Shown piece after piece: positions 1-6,317 of a stretch of 10,210 nucleotides of DNA. How positions within the stretch are numbered: position 1 is the stretch's first letter; the number at the start of each line of letters is the position of its first letter. The DNA comes from JAYZDB01 sp036338025 (GTDB taxonomy: Bacteria > Planctomycetota > UBA1135 > UBA2386). The notes beneath the pieces were generated by a model. That model was given only the letters and a program-made list of their open reading frames with translations, was not told the origin of the DNA and did no database searches. Position numbers and translations under genes: made by a program. The stretch lies in NCBI GenBank assembly GCA_036338025.1, contig JAYZDB010000312.1, forward strand, positions 1 to 10,210, read 5' to 3'.

Positions 1-745
1 GTTCGCGATAGTTTTCGTGCCGACTTCTGGAGCCTCCGAACAGGGTCTCACCGACCACCACGATGGTGGTGCCCGGGTGCTCTTGGAGGATCTGCTTGGT
101 CGCCGTGATCAAGTCGGCATGGCCCTTCCAGGGGTCGAGCCGTGCGAAGACCCCGACTAGATTCTCATCGTCGCCGAGATTGAGTTCTGCTCGCACCTCA
201 GTGCGGGTGGGGGGTTGCTCGAAGAAGTTGGGTCCGACGCCGTTGTAGACAACGTGTAGCCGGTCTTCGAGTTGCGGGGGTACCGCCAGACTGTCGGCGG
301 TGGCCTGCGAGTTGGCGACGACCCGTTCTGCCTGGGTGCAGATCTTCCTGGCCGCCTCGGGATAATCGATGTCACGCACGTGCCAGATCGTCGGCACCTG
401 GCAGAGTTTGGCGGCAAACACGCCGCAGTAGCCGGCGATCATGCTGTTGGTGTGCACCAGTTGGATGCCAGCCTTCTTGATCAGCCGACGGATCTTCAGT
501 CCAGCGCGCATGATGCCCCAGAGCTTGGCGAACTTGCCGCCAAACAGCATCGGTACCAGGTGAATCTCGGCGCCCAGTGCGCGGGCTTGATCGGTCAGTG
601 GCCCCTCCATCGAACAGACCAGGTGCGGCTCGAATTTTTCGCGGTCGAGTCCACGGATCAACTCCAACAGGCTGAGTTCTGCGCCGCCACACTCCGCTTC
701 GTGGTTGACGTAGAGAATGCGCTTGCGCTGTTGGAATCCGGTCAT
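1..745 (-). CDS. GT4-family glycosyltransferase, C-terminus cut by the window edge
   Basis: A GT-B fold sugar transferase that probably moves a nucleotide-activated sugar onto a lipid-linked glycan at the cytoplasmic face of the membrane. The frame is open from ATG 745 to the window edge, giving 248 residues; GT4 enzymes usually have about 370 to 400, so roughly a third is missing. Visible hallmarks: RILYVNHEAECGGAELSLLE at 9-28, with the N-terminal Rossmann strand and the GGAE loop; VHTNS at 97-101; WHVRD at 121-125; ERVVANSQATADSL at 140-153; VYNGV at 166-170; and the start of the C-terminal domain, GVFARLDPWKGH at 198-209. The start codon overlaps the stop of the upstream methyltransferase gene as ATGA (742-745), with no clear Shine-Dalgarno, suggesting translational coupling. 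Sugar and linkage specificity cannot be read from the sequence. The family call is firm; the polysaccharide role comes from the neighbours. Confidence 0.93.
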   Translation of the reverse strand, partial: MTGFQQRKRILYVNHEAECGGAELSLLELIRGLDREKFEPHLVCSMEGPLTDQARALGAEIHLVPMLFGGKFAKLWGIMRAGLKIRRLIKKAGIQLVHTNSMIAGYCGVFAAKLCQVPTIWHVRDIDYPEAARKICTQAERVVANSQATADSLAVPPQLEDRLHVVYNGVGPNFFEQPPTRTEVRAELNLGDDENLVGVFARLDPWKGHADLITATKQILQEHPGTTIVVVGETLFGGSRSRHENYRE

Positions 746-1404
746 CGTACCACGCAAAGAAACTGGTAAGCGGTCAGTCTACCGAGCACCGGGATCCACC
801 CGAGGGAGCGCCCGAGCATTCGACTCCACCGGCCCGGTGTCTCCAGCAGGCGGTGCGATGTCCGCAACTCGACGATCTCGAAGCCGGTTTTTGCGAACAG
901 TTCCGGCAGGTTGTTGCGTGCAAAGAAGCGCAGGTGTGTGCGGTCGTGGATGCCCCGCTCGCGGTACGGCCAGTAGCCGCGCGCCAGCACGCTCCACCAG
1001 GTGGTCCAATGTCCGATGTTGGGCAAGCTGATGACTACCTGACCGATCGGGCACAGTTGCCGGATCTGGCGCAGTGCCGACCAGGGGTCCTCGAGGTGCT
1101 CGAGGACATCGCCGCAGATCACCAGATCGAACTGTTGGCCCTCCGCAATCAGGGCGTCCAGGGCGGTCATCGCGTCGACGGTCAGCACTCGATCGAGGTG
1201 GTCTGCAGCGCGCGTGGCCATGGTCTGGTCGAACTCGATGCCAGTGACCTCGGCGGCCGGGTTGCGGGTCTTCAGGGCGGCGCCTAGCGCGCCTTCGGCG
1301 CAGCCGATATCGAGCGCCCGGTGGCAGTCGCTCGACAGCATCGCGAGCAGGTCGGGACGTGCACTGACGTAGGACGGATTGGGTTGTGTCGTGGTCGTGG
1401 TCAT
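742..1404 (-). CDS. Class I SAM-dependent methyltransferase (Methyltransf_23-like) of the glycan cluster
   Basis: A 220-residue cytoplasmic enzyme expected to transfer a methyl group from S-adenosylmethionine, here probably to a sugar or glycan intermediate. The SAM-binding glycine motif is ALDIGCAEGALG (30-41). An acidic residue for the ribose hydroxyls lies in GIEFD (55-59, E57). DVLEHLEDPW (99-108) and SLPNIGHW (126-133) follow. GIHDRTHLRFF (151-161) is a stretch I know from polysaccharide-locus methyltransferases of this type, where it follows the LPN motif. The N-terminus starts with a run of five threonines after Met and looks disordered. Met1 (ATG at 1404-1402) lies four bases after the flippase stop, and the 3' end overlaps the next glycosyltransferase start by four bases, so it sits inside an operon. 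No clear Shine-Dalgarno precedes it. The methyl acceptor is unknown; sugar O-methylation or chain-end capping is inference from context. Confidence 0.92.
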   Translation of the reverse strand: MTTTTTQPNPSYVSARPDLLAMLSSDCHRALDIGCAEGALGAALKTRNPAAEVTGIEFDQTMATRAADHLDRVLTVDAMTALDALIAEGQQFDLVICGDVLEHLEDPWSALRQIRQLCPIGQVVISLPNIGHWTTWWSVLARGYWPYRERGIHDRTHLRFFARNNLPELFAKTGFEIVELRTSHRLLETPGRWSRMLGRSLGWIPVLGRLTAYQFLCVVR

Positions 1405-1408
1405 CGTG

Positions 1409-2893
1409 TCATCGAGCGAGCATGCCAGCGAGTGATAGGAACGAGCGTTGCGGCAGATTTCGAGTCATCGGTTGCTGGCAAAACACTTCCCAGACCCAGA
1501 AGAACATCAGCATCGTGATGCCGCCGCCCAGGAACAGGCGCCAGGTCGGGTCGCTGAGGCCAGCGACGCAGTGCCAACCGATCAACACCGCAACGCCGGT
1601 GGTCAGGAACGCCGGCAACAGTGCCGCCACGAAGTCTCCGGCGTTGATTCCGAGAAGCTGGCGGATCCAGACCATGCTGGCGATGGAAACACCCAGCGAG
1701 AGCACAGCGACACCCAGCGCAATGCCGGGCAGGCCGAGGCAGGCGTTGCCGAGGTACATCGCGGGCAGGAACAGGAGCAGCTGCACGGCGGTCATCCTGG
1801 TCAGCCAGTGCGGTTTGTCGAGGACGAGAAATGCCGGCGAGAGCGACGCATTCAGACCACGGGAGAGCACGAAGGGCACCAGGGCCCGGGCGACCGGTGC
1901 GGCTTCACTCCATTCCGAATTGCCGCCGAGGAACGCGAAGAACTCGTCGGCGAACGCCAGGAACAGGCCGGAGATCAGTACGCAGGCGGCGCTGAGGACA
2001 CTGAGCGATGAAATGACCGCGTGTCGGAGCCGGGCGGGGTCGTGACGCATCTTGACGTAGGCGGGAGTCAGGACGTTTTGCAGACCGTGTACCGCGAGGT
2101 TCACGCCGCTGTTTGACCAGCGGAAACTCATCGCGTAGATGCCGAGCGCGGCGAAGCCGGCGACGGATTCGACGAAGATGTCGTCGCCGTTGAGAAGCAC
2201 GAAGATCATGACCGTGCTGAGCATCAGCGGACGGCTGAATCGCCACAGACGCCGGATTTCGGTGGTCGACAGCCGTAGTTTCGGGAACGGACGGACGCAG
2301 ACCATCGACACGAGGGTGCCGACTATTGCGCCGAGGACTGGCCCACTCACGATCCACACGGACTCGCCGGTCAGCGGCAAGGCGATGATTACCGACAGGG
2401 TGCCGACAAACGGGCCGGCGCTTTCCACCAGGAACGCGCGACCAAAGCGGAGATCGCGCCGCAACCGGATCGTGTGCAGGTTTGTACAGCCCGTGACGAC
2501 GAAGCTGAGGGAGAGGATCCGCAGGTAACCCTCCATCACGATGGCTTGATCCGGCCAGAGCATGGCGACAAACGGAGCTGCGAACCACAACACCGTGGTC
2601 AGCGCGAGACCTCGGATGAAACTGATTGTCCACGCGACGTCGATGGTCTCGTCGCGGAGGTTCGGTTCGCGCAGCAGGGTGGTTTGAAGGGCGGGATTCG
2701 TGATCACTTCGGCGAACCCGAACACCGCCAGCGCGAGGATCGCGTGGCCGTAGATCTCGGCATCGAGGGTTGCGGCGATCAAGGCGATGACGACGATCGA
2801 CAGGCCTTTGACCAGGAGATTTCCGACCAGGGTCAGAAGAGCACCACGTGAGGTCTTACCGCTGAGGTCCTGTTGGGTTTCGTGATCGCTCAT
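1409..2893 (-). CDS. Lipid-linked oligosaccharide flippase, Wzx/WzxC-like (PST/MOP family)
   Basis: A 494-residue polytopic inner-membrane protein, about 12 to 14 hydrophobic helices, expected to flip an undecaprenyl-linked saccharide from the cytoplasmic to the periplasmic side. The N-terminus has the family layout: a short polar tail, a first helix entered by SGKTSRGALLTLVGNLLVKG (11-30), the YGHAILALAVFGFAEVIT segment (48-65), and the helix 2 to 3 loop NPALQTTLLRE (66-76). Further hydrophobic blocks lie near 87-112, 158-200, 222-240, 292-320, 335-355, 365-410, 422-442 and 453-470. Its length suits the family (usually 400 to 500). The start ATG at 2893 overlaps the upstream glycosyltransferase stop as ATGA, and GGAG sits eight bases upstream of the ATG, one of the few good Shine-Dalgarno sites in the window. 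Substrate is unknown. A WzxC-like exporter is favoured over a drug-type MATE because glycosyltransferases flank it on both sides. Confidence 0.92.
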   Translation of the reverse strand: MSDHETQQDLSGKTSRGALLTLVGNLLVKGLSIVVIALIAATLDAEIYGHAILALAVFGFAEVITNPALQTTLLREPNLRDETIDVAWTISFIRGLALTTVLWFAAPFVAMLWPDQAIVMEGYLRILSLSFVVTGCTNLHTIRLRRDLRFGRAFLVESAGPFVGTLSVIIALPLTGESVWIVSGPVLGAIVGTLVSMVCVRPFPKLRLSTTEIRRLWRFSRPLMLSTVMIFVLLNGDDIFVESVAGFAALGIYAMSFRWSNSGVNLAVHGLQNVLTPAYVKMRHDPARLRHAVISSLSVLSAACVLISGLFLAFADEFFAFLGGNSEWSEAAPVARALVPFVLSRGLNASLSPAFLVLDKPHWLTRMTAVQLLLFLPAMYLGNACLGLPGIALGVAVLSLGVSIASMVWIRQLLGINAGDFVAALLPAFLTTGVAVLIGWHCVAGLSDPTWRLFLGGGITMLMFFWVWEVFCQQPMTRNLPQRSFLSLAGMLAR

Positions 2894-4056
2894 CGGAACA
2901 TCTCCGCCAGAAACTCAGCCATGACCCGTCGACCGACGTCGAAGCTGTAGGACTCGATGAGGCGTTGGCGGGCGGCGTCGCCAAGGTGCGCGCGCAGCTC
3001 GGCATCGCCGGCCAGGGTCTCGATGGCCGAGGCCAGTTCGTCGGCGTTGCCAGGGGTCACGACCCGACCGCAGTCCCGCAGGATCGTCGGCACGTCGTTG
3101 ACCGCCGTCGCGACAACCGGTCGGGCCAGCGCCATTGCGTCGAACAGCTTGGCGGGTATCTGACCAGCAGTGGCGGGCCCGTCTTTGCTCGGGATCGCTA
3201 CGATGTCAGCCAGGCAGACGTGCTCTGGCAGACGCTCCATCGCGAACGGAGGGACGATGCGCAGGCGGCTTGGACCGAGCAGTTCATGGGCCGTCTCGAC
3301 CAGGGCAGCGGTGGCAGAGTCCTGGGTGTCGACACCCATGAGCAGCAAGCCGGGCGACCCGGCGGCGCGATGGACCGCGGAAATGAGATCGTCGATTCCC
3401 TTGTGGGGACGGATTGTGCCGACGAACCCGACCCAGGTTCGCTCATCCAGGGCGAGTCTCTGTCGCAGCTGCGAGGTGTCAACGGACTCGGGGTCGAGAA
3501 CCTCGGCATCACGCACGTGGTACAGCAGGTGGCCGCCGAATCGCGCCTCGAGGAAGGTGTTCGAAACCAGGCGGTGTTGGACTTCTCCGACCCGACTCTC
3601 CAGCTTTTGGATTCGCGAGGCGTGGTTGGGACGGTGTCGCATCATCGGACCACATGCCTGCGCCATGGCCCGGGCGAGGGGGTGCGGTGCATGACCCTGA
3701 CACAGGCCGTGTTCCCAGTCATCGATGTCCAGCGCGATCGCAGGGGTATCGAGGTCGGCCTGCAGCGCGATCCCGAGCGAAGTCGGCATCGGCTTGCAGA
3801 CCAAAAGGCCATCCCCGGGCTGAGTCTGGCTGAGCCACTCGATGGTGGCGGGGAGGTCGCCTGTGCCGCTGACCCTGGGCCCGATCTCGATCGGGATCCG
3901 GGTACCGCGCGCCGGTGCCCAGACCTTGCCGTTGCTGGACGTGCCGACGAACTTCACGTCGGCGAGCCCGGACAGCAGTTCTCCCAGCACCAATGCCCGA
4001 CCGAGGGCATTGCTGGACAGATCGTGGACCAGGATGGAAATCTTCGGGACACCCAT
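2890..4056 (-). CDS. GT4-like glycosyltransferase (GT-B fold)
   Basis: A 388-residue cytoplasmic or membrane-associated sugar transferase, presumably extending the same lipid-linked glycan as its neighbours. The N-terminal domain begins KISILVHDLSSNALGRA (5-21), with the small-residue loop expected for acceptor binding. The C-terminal nucleotide-sugar domain shows VGFVGTIRPHKGIDDLI (209-225), LADIVAIPSKDGPATAGQ (282-299) and PAKLFDAMALARPVVAT (301-317). These match the usual 'ADIVVxPS ... P-KLFEAMAxGxPVVA' pattern. The usual second Glu of the EX7E motif is Asp307, and the residue eight before it is Gln299, so the classical acidic pair is altered. The ATG at 4056 is the first usable start after an in-frame TGA 15 bases upstream; no Shine-Dalgarno is evident. 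The gene lies about 100 bases after the upstream methyltransferase and overlaps the flippase start by four bases. Donor and acceptor are unknown. Confidence 0.92.
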   Translation of the reverse strand: MGVPKISILVHDLSSNALGRALVLGELLSGLADVKFVGTSSNGKVWAPARGTRIPIEIGPRVSGTGDLPATIEWLSQTQPGDGLLVCKPMPTSLGIALQADLDTPAIALDIDDWEHGLCQGHAPHPLARAMAQACGPMMRHRPNHASRIQKLESRVGEVQHRLVSNTFLEARFGGHLLYHVRDAEVLDPESVDTSQLRQRLALDERTWVGFVGTIRPHKGIDDLISAVHRAAGSPGLLLMGVDTQDSATAALVETAHELLGPSRLRIVPPFAMERLPEHVCLADIVAIPSKDGPATAGQIPAKLFDAMALARPVVATAVNDVPTILRDCGRVVTPGNADELASAIETLAGDAELRAHLGDAARQRLIESYSFDVGRRVMAEFLAEMFR

Positions 4057-4156
4057 GGGATGGTGGATTCATCGACCAAAAGTGTCGGATTCTTGAACGA
4101 TCCCGCCGGATCCTCCAAAGCCAGGAGGGGGCCGGAATAAGGGCTATCCTGGCCGG
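4057..4156 (-). repeat. Gap between two cluster genes holding two adjacent short inverted repeats
   Basis: This 100-base gap separates the upstream methyltransferase stop from the glycosyltransferase start; every other junction in the cluster overlaps or is a few bases. It contains two neighbouring 5-bp perfect inverted repeats. One is CCTCC, 7 bases, GGAGG at 4112-4128; the other is GATCC, CGCC, GGATC at 4099-4112. They share one base. In the direction of transcription the second is followed by GTTCAAGAATCC, not a T run, so neither is a standard intrinsic terminator. A 10-bp palindrome, GTCAGCTGAC (4156-4165), also covers the stop codon of the upstream gene. The repeats may form RNA structure that tunes expression between the two genes, or may be chance in GC-rich DNA. 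Confidence 0.3.
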
Positions 4157-4801
4157 TCAGCTGACGCGCGCCAGCCCGACCCGGAACAGGCCGTGACCAT
4201 CGGTGAGATGCTCGATCTCCTCGAGACCCCCCTCGCGTAGCAGCTGGGCCATTTCCTCTCCCGGGCGCCGGCGCATTGTCCACGGCGACTCATCGCGATC
4301 GACCGCGAGCCGACCGATCATCTCGAGATCAGGGTGGTGGGGCTGGTCGGTGTAGACCAGCAGCCCGCCGGCCTTCATGCCTGCCGCGAGTCCCTGCAGG
4401 GTGCCGAGGACCTTGCTGTTGTCGGGGGTCAACTCGAAGATCCCGGTCGCCAGCGCGACGTTGGTCTGCGGGTCGATCGACTGCAGGGCCCGGTGGTCGA
4501 AGGCGTCCAGGTTCGCGAATTTAAGGCCGGTGACCCCGAGCTGGTTCGCCAGTTGACGAACCTTTTCCAGGTTTGCCTGGTCGATGTCGCGCAATTCGGC
4601 ACGGATTGAGAGTTCGGGCAGCGATCGCAGCACTTCGAGGACCTGGCGTCCGGAACCGAGAGCCAGGTCCAGCAGCCGGACCTCACCGTCGCGTTTCTGC
4701 GCACTGCGGATTGCCTGGTGCAGGAGTTTCTCGAGGTTGATGCGCCGCTGTTGCAGCACCTTCCAACCGATGTCTTCCAACTCGATATCGTCGTGTTCCA
4801 T
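4157..4801 (-). CDS. Class I SAM methyltransferase, Methyltransf_20 (PF12147)-like
   Basis: From ATG 4801 this is 214 residues. An in-frame TTG at 4858 would add 19 polar residues (MAGRHQGHSADLAIAKQAT), but I prefer the ATG because the conserved-looking sequence begins right after it (DIGWKVLQQRRINLEKLL, 10-27). Motif I is an unusual LLDLALGSGRQVLE (43-56). Then come ATGIFELTPDN (118-128), LVYTDQPHHPDLEMIGR (148-164) and PWTMRRRPGEEM (173-184). The combination of 'G-x-ELxPDN', 'YTxQPxHPxLExI' and 'W-MRRR' is what I recall of PF12147, a family of uncertain substrate often found joined to or beside lipid or hydrolase genes. There is no signal peptide or membrane segment, so it should be cytoplasmic. 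It is first in the minus-strand cluster, separated from the glycosyltransferase by about 100 bases, and divergent from the PDZ lipoprotein gene. It may act on a lipid or glycan; the family assignment is from memory and the substrate is unknown. Confidence 0.85.
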   Translation of the reverse strand: MEHDDIELEDIGWKVLQQRRINLEKLLHQAIRSAQKRDGEVRLLDLALGSGRQVLEVLRSLPELSIRAELRDIDQANLEKVRQLANQLGVTGLKFANLDAFDHRALQSIDPQTNVALATGIFELTPDNSKVLGTLQGLAAGMKAGGLLVYTDQPHHPDLEMIGRLAVDRDESPWTMRRRPGEEMAQLLREGGLEEIEHLTDGHGLFRVGLARVS

Positions 4802-4875
4802 GGTCGCTTGCTTCGCGATGGCGAGATCGGCCGAGTGTCCTTGGTGTCGACCAGCCAACCAGCCGGGAATCGCAC

Positions 4876-4906
4876 GTTATACGTTGGTTTCCAGGAGGCG
4901 GAAACC
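4876..4906 (-). promoter_or_regulatory. Possible promoter/operator for the minus-strand cluster, with a 7-bp inverted repeat
   Basis: In the region between the divergent methyltransferase and PDZ lipoprotein genes, GGTTTCC (4886-4892), AGGAGGC (4893-4899) and GGAAACC (4900-4906) form a perfect 7-bp inverted repeat with a 7-base loop. On the minus strand TATAAC (4881-4876) resembles a -10 box, and TTTCCG (4904-4899) would be a weak -35 at 17 bp spacing. The inverted repeat would then cover the -35 and most of the spacer, a classical operator position. ACGTT is also directly repeated at 4874-4878 and 4881-4885. The promoter match is weak and house sigma preferences are unknown; the repeat itself is certain. 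The remainder of the gap up to 5016 shows nothing else that I can support. Confidence 0.3.
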
Positions 4907-5016
4907 GTCACAATCGTGGAATCTCTTGCCACAATCTGCTGTTGGTGGCGTTTGTGCCGTAAATCGGACCCGGCCGGGGGATCGATATCACGGCCCTGCC
5001 GAGGCCTTTCCCACTC

Positions 5017-6117
5017 ATGACCAAGTTCCCAGTCCCCGTCGCTGTCTTCCTCACCCTGTTCCTTTCGGCCTGCGCGACCGGGGAACGCCTCGAATACGTC
5101 GGAGAATCGAGCTACCTGTTGAAGGAATCCGCCCTGCCCGGGGGCGGGGAGGTCTCCTACCACTTGCAGGTCCGCGCCGCCGATTCGGCCAAGGTGGTTG
5201 TGCAGACCGAGCGCGAGGCACCGTACTCCGAGGTCGGCATGGAAGTCGCGGAGTTGGACCGGGAACGGGCCCGTAAACTGGGAGACCATGCTCTTTCGGG
5301 CCTGCTGGTCAAGGCGGTAGCGGAGGGTTCACCGGCGGCGGCGGCCGGGATTGAGGTCGGGGAGATCCTGGTCCGGGTCGCTGGCAAGCGGGTCGTCTTC
5401 TTGGAGGCTTTCGGGGATGTGGTCGCGGTTTTGCCAGCTGGCAAGGCTTCGGAGTTCCAGCTTCGTGCGTGTGGTGATCCGGAAGGTGACCTTCGTACTG
5501 TCCAGGTGGTGCCAGTGGTCGAGATGCGGCGCCGCTCCGATATTGAGGACGTCCCGCTGATGGGTGTGGAGTCCAGGAATCCGGTGGCCTATCTGGGTGT
5601 GTCGCTCCGGAGCTTTCCGCCGGCTCAGACCGAGGCGGTGTTTGGTCACAAACGCCCCGTTTCGGTGCTCACGGGTGTCGTTTTGGGCTCGCCCGCATAC
5701 CGAGCTGGTCTGCGTGCTGGCGACATCATACTCCGGGTCGACGGAGCCGAGGCTCCGGGTCCTGAGGGTCTGATGAACTTGCTCCGTAGCAAGGGACCCC
5801 GGGCCGAGAAGATCGATGTCGAAGTCCGGTCCAAGTACGGGGACTACAGCGCTCGAATCGAGCTCGATGACTACGCTGGCGCGACGCAGACATACTTGCC
5901 GCTGGCGTGGTTCACGCGGGTCAGCGCGAAGCGGACGCAATGGAACGTCGCCCTCGGCGGGTGGTTGGTTGGGTACGACAACAGCTACTTGCCGACACGG
6001 AACCGTCAGACCGCCGAGCGGGGTCACTTGACGGCGCTGGTGGGACTGTTCCGGCGGGAATGGAGTCCTTCGGGCACTTCGACCCGGCTGCTCTGGTTCA
6101 TCAAGATCGAGAACTAG
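5017..6117 (+). CDS. Lipoprotein with two PDZ domains and no protease domain
   Basis: A 366-residue predicted envelope lipoprotein. The signal peptide has a short n-region (MTKF), a hydrophobic core and the lipobox LSAC at 16-19, so Cys19 should be lipidated. PDZ 1 spans about 75-168, with the carboxylate-loop region GLLVKAVAEGSPAAAAGIEV (95-114) followed by GEILVRVAGK. PDZ 2 spans about 191-283, with AYLGVSLRSF (191-200), GVVLGSPAYRAGLRAGDIIL (220-239) and RVDG. Both carry the bacterial 'GSPA-xAG' signature of DegP/RseP/CtpA-type PDZ domains, but no trypsin-like, S41 or M50 catalytic motif is present. The last 75 or so residues (about 290-366, aromatic and ending LLWFIKIEN) are a domain I do not recognise. 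The first Met fits the signal peptide; upstream GAGG is 12 bases away, a poor Shine-Dalgarno. A role as adaptor or scaffold for envelope proteins is inference. The gene is monocistronic or leads into the BNR gene 200 bases downstream. Confidence 0.88.
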   Translation: MTKFPVPVAVFLTLFLSACATGERLEYVGESSYLLKESALPGGGEVSYHLQVRAADSAKVVVQTEREAPYSEVGMEVAELDRERARKLGDHALSGLLVKAVAEGSPAAAAGIEVGEILVRVAGKRVVFLEAFGDVVAVLPAGKASEFQLRACGDPEGDLRTVQVVPVVEMRRRSDIEDVPLMGVESRNPVAYLGVSLRSFPPAQTEAVFGHKRPVSVLTGVVLGSPAYRAGLRAGDIILRVDGAEAPGPEGLMNLLRSKGPRAEKIDVEVRSKYGDYSARIELDDYAGATQTYLPLAWFTRVSAKRTQWNVALGGWLVGYDNSYLPTRNRQTAERGHLTALVGLFRREWSPSGTSTRLLWFIKIEN

Positions 6118-6317
6118 CCGCCCAACCTGGGTTTAGCGGTTGCCGCGCCAGGCGGTCTGGCAGCCGTACAGGGTGTGGTGCGAGCGGGTGATACAGCTAC
6201 GGGACCGTTGTGCGAGCGGTATGTTGTTATGGTGAGGCCAGGTGGTGGGCGTTTCACACGCCGCTTCGTGTTGCCGCCGCCCCTTCGTTGTCCCCCCAAC
6301 CAACCCCGAGATTCAGA
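6118..6317 (+). promoter_or_regulatory. Intergenic stretch with a small hairpin and a 10-bp direct repeat
   Basis: Two hundred bases between the PDZ lipoprotein stop and the BNR-protein start. After the stop, GCCAG (6147-6151), GCGGT, CTGGC (6157-6161) makes a 5-bp hairpin with a 5-base loop. A smaller CCCA, ACC, TGGG hairpin lies at 6121-6131. Neither is followed by a T run, so termination is uncertain. GTGCGAGCGG occurs twice in direct orientation, at 6178-6187 and 6210-6219, 32 bases start to start, which is about three helical turns. That would suit a dimeric activator or repressor at the promoter of the downstream secreted-protein gene. I find no convincing -35/-10 pair. An ATG at 6210-frame upstream of the chosen BNR start would extend that protein without a signal-peptide-like sequence, so this stretch is taken as non-coding. 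Confidence 0.35.

Noticed and set aside
1386..2045. A 219-codon plus-strand open frame opposite the flippase gene
   Set aside because: Composition is Arg/Ser/Ala-rich without hydrophobic or domain structure; the minus-strand flippase explains the region.
2965..4140. A 391-codon plus-strand open frame opposite the glycosyltransferase gene
   Set aside because: It mirrors a gene with clear glycosyltransferase motifs. Its translation has no recognisable domain, and long antisense frames are common in GC-rich genes.
4801..4858. N-terminal extension of the Methyltransf_20-like gene from TTG 4858
   Set aside because: The 19 added residues are polar without conserved character, and an ATG at 4801 sits directly before the conserved region.
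4429..5289. A 286-codon minus-strand open frame spanning the divergent intergenic region
   Set aside because: It overlaps two well-supported genes in other frames, and its translation (many Arg, Ser and Thr) looks like out-of-frame GC-rich sequence.
5329..6027. A 232-codon minus-strand open frame opposite the PDZ lipoprotein
   Set aside because: It is a shadow of the PDZ coding sequence with no recognisable motif.
6121..6161. Intrinsic terminator after the PDZ lipoprotein gene
   Set aside because: Short hairpins exist, but no T run follows them, so they are recorded only as structure in the intergenic stretch.
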